From assembly GCF_963678635.1 (NCBI RefSeq), contig NC_087069.1, positions 11,243,206-11,307,205 of the forward strand: a stretch of DNA of 64,000 bases, in the 5' to 3' direction. A model generated the notes under the pieces. It worked only from the letters and a program-made list of their open reading frames with translations. It did not search any database and was not told the origin of the DNA. The stretch is from Symsagittifera roscoffensis (lineage: Eukaryota > Xenacoelomorpha > Acoela > Convolutidae). A program made the translations under genes and the position numbers. Of the stretch, positions 55,484 through 64,000 are shown one piece after another (position 1 is the first letter of the stretch; each line of letters opens with the position of its first letter).

Positions 55484-57142
55484 ATGCCAAATAGTCCTAA
55501 TTCAGTCGCATCCTCGATCCGATCTCATTCTGAGTTCGCCTCGCACGTTTACTGTGAGAAACACCCAACTTCCACAATTCGCTACTTTTGCCACATCTGC
55601 GAAGTGGAGCTATGCGAGGAATGTTGGAAGAACGAACACGATCAAGATGACTATCGCAAACACAATATAGGATTCATCAAGGTCAATCTAGAGCCTCAAA
55701 AAGAGATCCAAAAACGAATTGTTGAAAACAAGAAAGACTGTCAAAAAATGAGCCGCATTTTGGAGGACTGGAAGATGATCGTCCAACAGGCGCAGCTTGC
55801 AGAATTTGAACATAACGAAGTTTTGAAAGCTAGCGAAGCCAATCAGCTTGAGCAGATATCAGACGTTGTTCGCAATCTGATTCAAAATCACATCACGGAT
55901 GTTCGTAAATTTAAAGAAACTATTTTGAACGAACTTGAAGAACTTGAAAGAAAGCAGAAAAGCATCTTAAGGGATGCCTTTGACAGCAATTATGATCGCT
56001 TATCGATTCATAGCTCCTCATCGACGCTTGATGGAGGAGGGAGCAGCAGAGCTGAAACGCCCGTCTCCGAGGAGCTATTGGGCGCTGTTGGAGGAGGTGG
56101 CAATGTAAATGTGACTCCAGTTCCACCGAATATGAATGTGGCTTCGACTTTGAAGAGAGGAAAAAAGAGAGAGTTGGTGCAAGTTACACAGAGTGAGATT
56201 GGAGATAAGAAGATTAGTCTTTATACAGCTGTGTACAATACCACCACGAAAGAAGTGATGTATCTTTATGACTTAGATTTAACAGTGTTAAGATTAAACG
56301 GACCAAATGGGAAGTTTGAACTGGGTAAGAAGATGAAGTGGAATAACTGTGTATGCGACATTACACTAGACAGCAATAACTCTCTCTATGGTGTGATTTG
56401 GGAAACAGAAACCAGTTTGATGAGAGTGGCAGTGCTGGACATAGAGAAGAACAAGGAACTGATCGAGGAGAGAGAACTACTCGACACTGAGGGACTACCC
56501 AATGGAGCACATGTACAATGGATATTGTGTGCTGTAGGCGAGACAGTGGCTGTGACAGTGCTGGATTGGAGAGAAAATAGATATATCAGTGTGACTTTGT
56601 ATCGCAGCCACATCCGACAACAAACTGTACAACTCAATTACAGTTTAAGACTTATTAGCCAAACTGTGTTGGTGAACGAGAACACACTGTTACTCGTCTG
56701 TGATAATAGAACAGTAGTGGTCTCTCTGCCTTCACAACAAACTACAACAGCAACAACATCTGCGCATACTTCTAAAGTAACTTCAAACACATCTCAAAAA
56801 CTGCAGCCCAAATCCATCAAGTACATTCGACTCTCTGGCACGGAAGATATTCGGTCAATAGTATGGATACCATCTGAAGAAGGTGTGCAGTCAGATGCTG
56901 CGGAAGGATACTTGTTTGCTTCAGATTATAAACCTTGCTCTCGTGTTTACAAAATAAATTTAGAGAAAGATGTGGCAGAGGTGGCTGAAGGAGAGGAGAA
57001 AACAATTACCCATATGGAAGAAATAGGTCAACTAGATAACACATTCATTCGGTGTTCCATTGATAGCTCAACACTATTTGCTACTACCTGTTGGACTGCT
57101 GGAGAGCCTATGCTTCTAAACTTAGAATATCAGACACCTTGA
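55484..57142 (+). CDS. B-box zinc-finger / coiled-coil protein (non-RING TRIM-like), 552 aa
   Basis: Uninterrupted 552-codon ORF. Residues 21-60 form a B-box type 2 with all eight expected zinc ligands: C24, H27, C36, C39, C44, C47, H52, H60. Residues 65-175 are a Glu/Lys/Gln-rich coiled coil, the usual partner of a B-box for dimerisation. A Ser/Gly linker follows (about 178-225, with GGG runs), then about 320 residues of mainly beta-strand character that may form a propeller or similar interaction domain; I do not see clear NHL or B30.2 motifs. No RING finger precedes the B-box, and an in-frame stop 27 nt upstream fixes the ATG unless an upstream exon is joined. TRIM-like proteins act as scaffolds or ubiquitin-pathway adaptors; without RING, ligase activity is not expected. 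Confidence 0.9.
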   Translation: MPNSPNSVASSIRSHSEFASHVYCEKHPTSTIRYFCHICEVELCEECWKNEHDQDDYRKHNIGFIKVNLEPQKEIQKRIVENKKDCQKMSRILEDWKMIVQQAQLAEFEHNEVLKASEANQLEQISDVVRNLIQNHITDVRKFKETILNELEELERKQKSILRDAFDSNYDRLSIHSSSSTLDGGGSSRAETPVSEELLGAVGGGGNVNVTPVPPNMNVASTLKRGKKRELVQVTQSEIGDKKISLYTAVYNTTTKEVMYLYDLDLTVLRLNGPNGKFELGKKMKWNNCVCDITLDSNNSLYGVIWETETSLMRVAVLDIEKNKELIEERELLDTEGLPNGAHVQWILCAVGETVAVTVLDWRENRYISVTLYRSHIRQQTVQLNYSLRLISQTVLVNENTLLLVCDNRTVVVSLPSQQTTTATTSAHTSKVTSNTSQKLQPKSIKYIRLSGTEDIRSIVWIPSEEGVQSDAAEGYLFASDYKPCSRVYKINLEKDVAEVAEGEEKTITHMEEIGQLDNTFIRCSIDSSTLFATTCWTAGEPMLLNLEYQTP

Positions 57143-57281
57143 GTCTTCCCACTTGTTTGGGCTAAATTAGTTTGAACAGAACGATTAAATAACTACAAAA
57201 AGATAGATCCCATCCATTAGCTGCTCTTTTGACTGCTCTTAGTAATTTTTTTTTAAAATTCATATTGAGCAATTCTTACCG

Positions 57282-57287
57282 AATAAA
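57282..57287 (+). terminator. Candidate polyadenylation signal AATAAA (proximal)
   Basis: AATAAA 140 nt past the B-box stop codon. A second AATAAA lies at 57469-57474 and could be the distal site. Confidence 0.45.
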
Positions 57288-57474
57288 GCTCGCACTTTAA
57301 ATTGATTCATACTACATTTTCAGCACTAACAAAGTCATAATTATTTCAATCTAATTCAAACTGTTTTCATCTCCCTCTATGGAACGACTTTACTCTTTTT
57401 ATTTTTATTAATCAATAACCCAAAAAAATGTAAAGAGCTGTACGTTATTATATTTCTTTCAGTAGTTGAATAAA

Positions 57475-59082
57475 AGATTTTGGAATATAATATTTTTCAA
57501 CTTTTCAATAGAGTTTGATGGTTTCTCAAATTCAACATTACCAAAAATTTTTCCGAGATCGAAAGCGTACGTTGTGAACGAAAACAGTTAATAGTATTCG
57601 AACAAAATCCTGTGAACAACGTTTTTTGCGTTCAGACAAATATGTCGGCTAATTGAAGCAAAATGGTAATTTGGAAAATAGGATGTCAATGACCAAGCAG
57701 CAATTGCTTTTTCCGGTTCGCTTGGATGCGATAACATTCGGCACAAAACTGAACTGCTCGTGGATTATGTTCGGATCTTATCTGTAAATCTGAAAGAACT
57801 TAGCACCACGGGGTATTCAGCGACCCAAAATAAGAAATTTTAAATAAATGGCTCGTCATTAATGAACTTCGAATGAAATTACGGAACAACAAAAAGAAAC
57901 TAACATCAGTTCCAAGCAAAATTTTTCAGCCGACGACATCTTGTAGCAATCGAAAAGGTCAAAGGAAAATGGAAAAAATTGATTTATAGAAACAAAAAGC
58001 CAAAGAAGCACCACCGAAAGTGAAAAAAAATCAGTTTTTATAACTTATTTTCTGTTAGAACAAGCCGAGCTGCTACGTTTGTCGTTATTGTTGACTCTCA
58101 TTTTTTCTCAGGCATATTTTGGGTAAAATTCTTATTTGACCATTTTTCTTCTTTTCAAAACAATATTTATTATGATAATTGTTTTCTTAATCTGTGCCAG
58201 ACCTCGACGAGTGTAGTCTGAGACTGAAAACTTCCTTAAACTTTTGTTCAGAGTTTGTATATACATTTTTAACCAACCAGTCCCCGAGGCGCTGGCTAAC
58301 GAATTCTGCTAACGGCTGTTTTGCTTTCCATAATTTAACGATTCCTCGAAAAAATCAAAGGATTGCTGTTATTGTATTAGTCCAACAAAAGTTTTTTAAA
58401 TCAAAATATTGCGTTTACAGGCTTCTTTTCTGATGAATTTTATTCTCAGGGTCATGCTTGGCTTGAAATGATTGCGCGCTTTTGTTTTTTTTCTTGAGAA
58501 CCTCAAAAAAATAGGTTAAAGAAAGACCGATAAACCTATGTTGTGACACATGTCATTCTTACGTTATAAGACACCAATTTTTAAATTATTGCACTTTTAA
58601 AGCCTTTCGCGCCCACTTTTGGAGATTACACCCTTCTCAATTTTGTTGGGCAACATAAGAGGCCTGCAGTGATATAGTTTTAGTAATTTTTGATTGACAA
58701 AAAAAAACTTTTGATATTTCAGCCCAAATTTCCAAATTTTGCAGTTTTGTACTGTTTAATGTAAAAATACATAGCAAAATAAGGATCACACTGATTCGTT
58801 TTACTGATACAACTTCGATCATTTTAAATTTTTAGCTGAATTCTAACAAGGCCGATTTCTGAGCAGATGTTTACCATTTCTTTCTTTAGCTACTTTCTGC
58901 ATTTTTTTCTGGTCTGGGTAAATCTTCTCTGCAGGTTATTTTATCAAACTTGAATAGTTTCAAGAAAAAAAACTAATATTTTTGGCTAATTCAGCTTAAT
59001 TGTAGGGCGACGTAAATTGGATACCAAACATTTTGAAATGTCGTCGAAAATTGATTGTCGTATTTTAGCCAATCCGATTTTG
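57475..59082. other. Non-coding stretch downstream of the B-box gene
   Basis: AT-rich with no recognised gene or long repeat. A plus-strand open stretch at 58194-58433 has no signature. Confidence 0.35.
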
Positions 59083-59150
59083 GCCTGTTGCGGAATCCGC
59101 TAACAATGCACAGAAGCCACAGTTTGGCCTCGTAATGAAAAACTGGTCTC
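59083..59150 (+). mobile_element. GCGGAATCC-family end fragment (copy E)
   Basis: TTGCGGAATCCGCTAACAAT followed by TTTGGCCTCGTAATGAAAA matches the end of copies A and D; only one terminus is present. Confidence 0.5.
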
Positions 59151-59588
59151 GAGATTCAGTTCAAACTAAACAACAATCACCGCCCTGAAAAAAAAACGGT
59201 TTATGTATTTTATGTATTAAAAAAACGGTTTAGTCAATTTTTGTATCTGAAAGTTTTTCAGCCATTTGAACGTGTTCTCATTTATTTCAAATTATTTGAA
59301 ATTGATCTCTTTTCAAAACTGGAAAAAAACCTTTTATTGATTCTAAATGTTTTTATACTGATTCTCTTCCAAAAAGGAACAACCCATGTGTATCTATATT
59401 CAAAACTATTAAAAAAAAAACAGAAAAAAAACGTTTTAGAACAATTGCAAATAAAACCAAAATCTTCTAATTTGTCTCTATAAAGTTTTTGTATGCGAAA
59501 TGTGTGCAGCTTACTTGTTGAAATTTCTGGATCAAAAACAAATTTTATTTTATTGAAATTGCTTGAGGCTCTGAAAATGATCGTCTTA

Positions 59589-60079
59589 CCCGGGTCGAGG
59601 TCCCAGACTCATGTCCAGATTTTCGCGACAAAAATGTGGCATTTCCAGACTTTCCAGACCAAAATTAGGCATGTCCACCGTCCAGAAGGTGGCGCGACCA
59701 AAACATCGCGACTCATATTTGGTATGTCCAGACTCTCGCGACCAAGAGTTGCCATTTCCAGACTTTCGCGACCAAAAAGTTAAGGCGCGACTTTCGCGAC
59801 CGAGGCGGATATGGCGCAACCCTGCGGCTCAGGAAATGGCGTGACCGGCGCGACCAAACCTAGCTATTTCCAGAAATTTTGGTAGGTCCAGACTTTCGCG
59901 ACCCATGTACAGACTTTCGCGACCAATTTTTGACAGGTCCAGACTTTCGCGGCCCACGGCGCGACTCATGTCCAGACTTTCCAGACTCAAACTCTCGGCG
60001 CGACTATGCAATTCGGGTCTAAATCCGGATGTGGCGCGATCCCTAAAGTCTGGACATGAGTCTGGGACCTCGACCCGGG
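59589..60079. mobile_element. GC-rich 491-bp element with 31-bp perfect TIRs and TA flanks
   Basis: The first 31 bp (CCCGGGTCGAGGTCCCAGAC...) and last 31 bp are exact reverse complements. Both ends are flanked by TA (59587-59588 and 60080-60081), consistent with TA target duplication as in Tc1/mariner-like elements. The interior is a minisatellite of imperfect CCAGACTTTCGCGACC units (about 15) interleaved with GGCGCGAC, far richer in G+C than the AT-rich surroundings. Open frames on both strands are repeat artefacts and no transposase is encoded, so it is non-autonomous. Perfect ends in a decayed neighbourhood indicate recent insertion. Confidence 0.85.
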
Positions 60080-60081
60080 TA

Positions 60082-60821
60082 CAACGCCGTTTTTTGTCAA
60101 GTTTAATTTAACCTATGTTTAGGTTTTTTTTTCGAATAGATTGAGGCTTTTCAAGCAACCTCGACATGTGTGGTGTTTTCTATTGCGCTTTTCCCCTGCT
60201 TTTCCCCAACGTTAGCATTAATCTTACGGGCTCTTTATTTATCTGCCATGAATCTGAACGCACCATTTTTATATCTATTACTTAGCCTTGTATACCCCTG
60301 GTTATACAGAAAAAATGATGCTTATGTTAGATGGTGGAAAAGGAAAGAGCCATCTTGTGTTGTAACGATGGCTTTGCAACGTTACAAATTCCGAAGGCCA
60401 AGTTTGGTTGTCAAAACGTATGGCTCTTTTCCAGTCACCCTCTTTCAAATTCAATTCATAAAAGCTTCTTTAACGTTGTCATAGTGCAATGAAATTTGGC
60501 ATGGTGAACAAATCGACAACTGTGAACCAATTTGTCTTTGGTACTTTAAATCGTAATATTACGCACTTAGCCGTAACACGTGAAAAAAACCTATAACTTG
60601 ATATTTTGAATGGTGGGGGAGGGGAAAAGAGCCAGATATTTTATAAAGTGGGAGAGGGAAAAGAGCAAAACTTATAAGTCGCATACCAACTTTCAATCAA
60701 ACCATGTAAATCAGACAAAGTGAACAAAACTATACTTGTGAGAGTTGAAGCCCCTGCTACGTGTTATAAAAGTAATCAATGTTGCTATCAAAAAGTTTTA
60801 ATGGTACAAACCTTTAAATTG
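60082..60821. other. Non-coding stretch with GGAAAAGAGCC motifs
   Basis: Repeated GGGAAAAGAGC(C/A) phrases on both strands (60336-60440 and 60612-60670) relate it to the fold-back family at 34060 and 46105. The 104-codon hydrophobic ORF at 60170-60484 has no support as a gene. Confidence 0.4.
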
Positions 60822-61270
60822 AAAACATGAAAGCTAATATAGCATAAAATCAGTACAGTCGCTTAGCAATACCAGCTATGTAGCCCAGCGTATTTATAGT
60901 GCATTCCAGGGAGTTTGGCGTGGGTTCTATTCTCATCTAAGTCGTTTCATTTGAGAATCCTATTTTAAAAGTAATCAACATCGAACCTGATCGAACATCA
61001 ATGGTAATATTTTAATCGGTTCAAAATTGGTTTGCAATTGAGTTTCTTTTTATTCAATCGCGTGAATTGAGTATGAATTTATTCTGAAGAAACACAAAAA
61101 TCACCAAATCAGAGCATTAACAGGCACACTTTTTTGCTTGATACGTTTAATATTTATGCTAATTCCGAGCAAAATAGTTTACAAAAACTTGCTGCTTATC
61201 GATTGTCTTGAATTAAGCCGATTCTGTTTCCTGTTTTTATTCGAATGAAAAGAAAGGCCAGAATGTTTTG
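60822..61270 (+). repeat. tRNA-derived SINE, copy 1 (diverged)
   Basis: Aligns by eye with 63245-63700 over about 430 bp. The tRNA-like head is at about 60873-60942 with box A-like TAGCCCAGCG and box B-like GGGTTCTATTC (two changes from consensus). The tail contains GAATTGAGTATGAATTYATT-like and CTTTTTTGCTTGATACGT segments shared by both copies. Confidence 0.7.
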
Positions 61271-62200
61271 GTGACGCGACTCGGGAATTTCGTGCGACCT
61301 TAAAATGAATCAAGAAACGAAACCTGCACAATATTGAGCAAACCTAAACTCTAAATCAAGGAGCCCTTCACAATTTCGCGTGACCCCGAGTCAAAAAATG
61401 GAAAAAACAACCCTAGTCAAAACAAAGCCGATAAGAATGAAAGTGGTTTTTTGAGTATTTTTTTATGAGCTTTTGGTCTAAGCCCTTTAATCTTACTGCG
61501 AAAACTTCTTAGACCAAACCTGTGTTTTCACCTAATTTTAAGAATCTAATTTGCGCTATTTTTTTAACCCAAAAAGTGCCGCTTTTTTGATGATCACTGC
61601 TATAAAATCATATACGTTGTTAGTTATTGCAATTAGATACCCTAATACTCGTAAAAAACCAGTACCCCAGTACACAAGGAGAGCCTCAAACCCAGAAATT
61701 TTGTGACGAAAAAATTTCTAGAAAGTTTTCCAAAAAAAATTAGAAAAAAAATTTTCAAAGCAAAATGTCCTCGAAAAAAGTTCACTGAAAAAAAATTTTT
61801 TTTGGCACCAATTTAGGCAAAGCCGGAAAACACCGTTTCGGTCTCGACCGTTCAACCGTTAAAACTGTCAATCGTGTGGAGCAAGTTTTTGGAGGGAAAC
61901 CCCAACTATCACAGTTTCCTCCAATGGTTGGATAATCTGTAAAATTTTGCTCGGCTCGCCCCGTTTTTGGCCGTGTACCGCCACGACAGTCACTACTAGA
62001 GTTTCTCAGTAAAATCGTTAAGTTTAACCGATATACTGTACGCGCTAACCTAGATAGTACCGAACCGAAGCTTTAGTAAAACCTTGGAAACCCTCAGCTT
62101 AAAGTTTTTGAAAATATGTTCGTCAATTTTTTACCTAAAAGTGACGATTTTACAGAAAAAGACTCCTTAAGATGACTGCCCTTATTGCTCGCCACTGTCA
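61271..62200. other. Non-coding AT-rich stretch
   Basis: No gene or long repeat recognised; numerous A-runs. Confidence 0.35.
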
Positions 62201-62976
62201 ATGGTATTCATCTTTGCTGCGAGTTCTCTCCATCACTCCATGAATACATTACCATTAACTCTGCAAAAACGCCTCAGCGACACTTTTAAAGCAGTTCAAG
62301 GTTTAAGTTTTAGTTTGATCGCAAATAACCGACAGAAGACTGTTAAATATCTTTTAAGTAATTCCCTGAAATGTATGATACAGAAAGTTTGTATAACTTG
62401 GCACGATGTTATAAACAATTCATTGAGCAAACATAGATCAAACAACGATAACTCACTTACACCAGAAAAATCAATTGAAGTTTGAAAGAATATAAAAACA
62501 AAACAGCAGCCATTATTTACGTCATCTTCAAATGACCACCAAAGTTTATGAAGGTTTGGTCGAAACACGAATTTCAACCATTGATTTGAACAATTTTTTA
62601 ATCTCAAAAAGAAAAGCTAACGACAAAAAATTTATTCGTAAACTTACATTAATTCATTCTCCGGCATTTTTGGAAATCATAAATTTAAAAACCATTTTTT
62701 GTTATTCCCCCAATCTGTCCGAGCTTATCATTGTTCACAGTTAAAAATTTGGTACCAGTTGAAGGTTCAAGTAACTCCCGTGCGCTTTTGAGGACGGTTC
62801 ACTTAACTCCTGTTTCTGACGAACCAAATATTTTTGAGGCTTCCACAACGAATCGTTTGCCCTTAGGTCAGCACAGTCCAGTGTTTCCGTCTTTAAGATC
62901 GAGCGAAAACTTTTCTCATTTAAACGCTATGGCCGTGCACAGTCTTACGCAAAGGCAAATTGGCAGCAATGTTTAA
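62201..62976 (+). other. Possible coding remnant or exons (unassigned)
   Basis: Three plus-strand open pieces in different frames (62201-62485, 62532-62744, 62731-62976) have more balanced base composition than the surroundings. The middle one has leucine/isoleucine spacing faintly like a leucine-rich repeat; the last ends TAA followed at once by GTGAGT, a donor-like string. They could be fragments of one pseudogene or real exons. I do not recognise a family. Confidence 0.2.
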
Positions 62977-63244
62977 GTGAGTACATGCCGACACTCGAAA
63001 AGGAGAGCTAAGTGGCCTGCTCTTCCCAAAGATTCTTCGAGAACGGGAGATCTAATGAAGTTAGTTGAATCGACTAGCTTAGAAGCCACTACCCACTAGC
63101 ACGCTTAATGTCGTGAAACCACGGCAAAGACGACACCACCCGTTCCGAAAACCTAAGCACTCTCTCCGGAAACTACACCCAGCCGCTCGTTAACCTCGTT
63201 CCGATTCCCGCTTTTTCGGGGGCGGAGGATGTTAAATCTACATA

Positions 63245-63700
63245 TAATTAAGTTGAAAGTATGAAAGCTAGCATAGTACGCAATCAGTATGTTCGCTTGA
63301 CAATACCAGCTAGATAGCTCAGCGTATTTATATTTCATTCCAGGGAGTTCGGCGTGGGTTCGATTCCCATCTAAGTCGTTTGAGAATCCTTTTTGAGAAT
63401 CCTTTTTGAGCCAAACCTGATAGAACATAATTTGCTATTTTTTAATCGGTTTGTATTTGGTTTTTAACTGAGTTTCTGTTAATTCCACTGCGTGAATTGA
63501 AAATGAATTCATTTTGAAAAAAAAAAACAAAAAATCATCGAATCAGAGCTTGGACAAGCTCACTTTTTTGCTTGATACGTATTGCTAATTCCCTTTTAAT
63601 ATAATTTACAAAAAGTTGACGTTTACCGATTCTCTCGAGTTAAACCGATTCTGTTTTCGGTGCCTATTCGAGTTTTGAAAAAGGGCAGAATAGAGTCCTT
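63245..63700 (+). repeat. tRNA-derived SINE, copy 2
   Basis: The tRNA-like head at about 63308-63377 has a good RNA polymerase III promoter: box A TAGCTCAGCG (63315-63324) and box B GGGTTCGATTCCC (63357-63369). The T-arm stem GTGGG/CCCAT around TTCGATT is intact, while the acceptor and anticodon arms do not fold into a normal tRNA. This makes it a SINE head rather than a tRNA gene. The body matches copy 1 at 60822-61270. Confidence 0.75.
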
Positions 63701-64000
63701 TTTTTGTCGAGTCTAATAAATCGACAGTTTCCAACAAAAAATTGGCATGTTTCGACAATCTGAATGCTTGCTCAGATAACTTAGTGTTATGTCACCACTT
63801 TAACGCTAAAGAAATTGTTTAAAGGTTCCTTCAAACCAATTCAAACGTCGGTTTTTGGAGCGCGCTGTGAAGGTTATGTTTCAACTTTCGCGAACTAAAA
63901 GGGCGAGTTTATTTTCAACCTTTTTTTCAAGATTTTTTTCAACGGTGCTAGAGCTGTTTTAACATTACGACACAAAATTTCGCTAAGTTAATTTTCTATT
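63701..64000. other. Non-coding stretch
   Basis: Nothing recognised. Confidence 0.4.

Noticed and set aside
59493-60111. Several overlapping open frames on both strands with repeated LSRP-type residues
   Set aside because: They are translations of the CCAGACTTTCGCGACC minisatellite inside the TIR element.
60170-60484. 104-codon hydrophobic ORF resembling a small membrane protein
   Set aside because: It lies in a GGAAAAGAGCC repeat region with no start context, homology or conservation.
1-64000. Bacterial-type features (operons, ribosome binding sites, CRISPR arrays, IS elements, phage)
   Set aside because: The content is eukaryotic throughout: retrotransposons, Polinton polymerase, SINEs and AATAAA signals. 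Tandem repeats here lack the regular repeat-spacer form of CRISPR.

Overview
The window is animal nuclear DNA, probably from an invertebrate. The evidence is an A/T-rich background with little coding, LTR and non-LTR retrotransposon relics, a Polinton/Maverick-type DNA polymerase B fragment, tRNA-derived repeats, eukaryotic AATAAA signals and one B-box/coiled-coil gene. I cannot fix the phylum. Nothing points to bacteria: there are no operons, no credible Shine-Dalgarno pattern and no CRISPR. Only two host-type genes look intact: a 552-codon non-RING B-box protein at 55484-57142 (+) and a 63-codon secreted cysteine-rich peptide at 30460-30651 (-). The peptide has a damaged paralogue at 35664-35851.

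Layout. 1-10041 is a decayed Ty3-like retroelement with gag and the start of the protease. It then changes abruptly, with no reverse transcriptase or integrase, into a long second reading frame holding an SGNH-hydrolase domain, a possible second SGNH-like domain and several kilobases of unrecognised protein. 10042-18302 is a repeat block: an (AT)n tract, 2.1 copies of a 333-bp tandem repeat that runs into a short 5' large-subunit rRNA fragment, and two head-to-tail units of about 1.9 and 2.7 kb. 18303-25860 is a second relic of the same retroelement family, with gag, protease, RT/RNase H and integrase but no SGNH region.

25856-36402 is a direct segmental duplication of about 5.3 and 3.6 kb. 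Each copy carries the small secreted peptide on the minus strand. Copy 1 is interrupted by a 1.3-kb terminal-inverted-repeat element missing from copy 2. The DNA polymerase B relic and a G22 tract lie between the copies. 39000-43100 holds a non-LTR reverse transcriptase relic on the minus strand with a 127-bp tandem repeat at its 3' end. 43100-55480 is mostly non-coding DNA with several fold-back elements, a 163-bp satellite and inverted copies of a family rich in GCGGAATCCGC. After the B-box gene come a compact GC-rich element with 31-bp perfect terminal inverted repeats (59589-60079), two tRNA-derived SINE copies and a weak coding remnant at 62.2-63.0 kb.

The points most worth following are the conserved secreted peptide pair, the SGNH-bearing retroelement reading frame, the 70-bp perfect fold-back inside it, and the 491-bp GC-rich inverted-repeat element.
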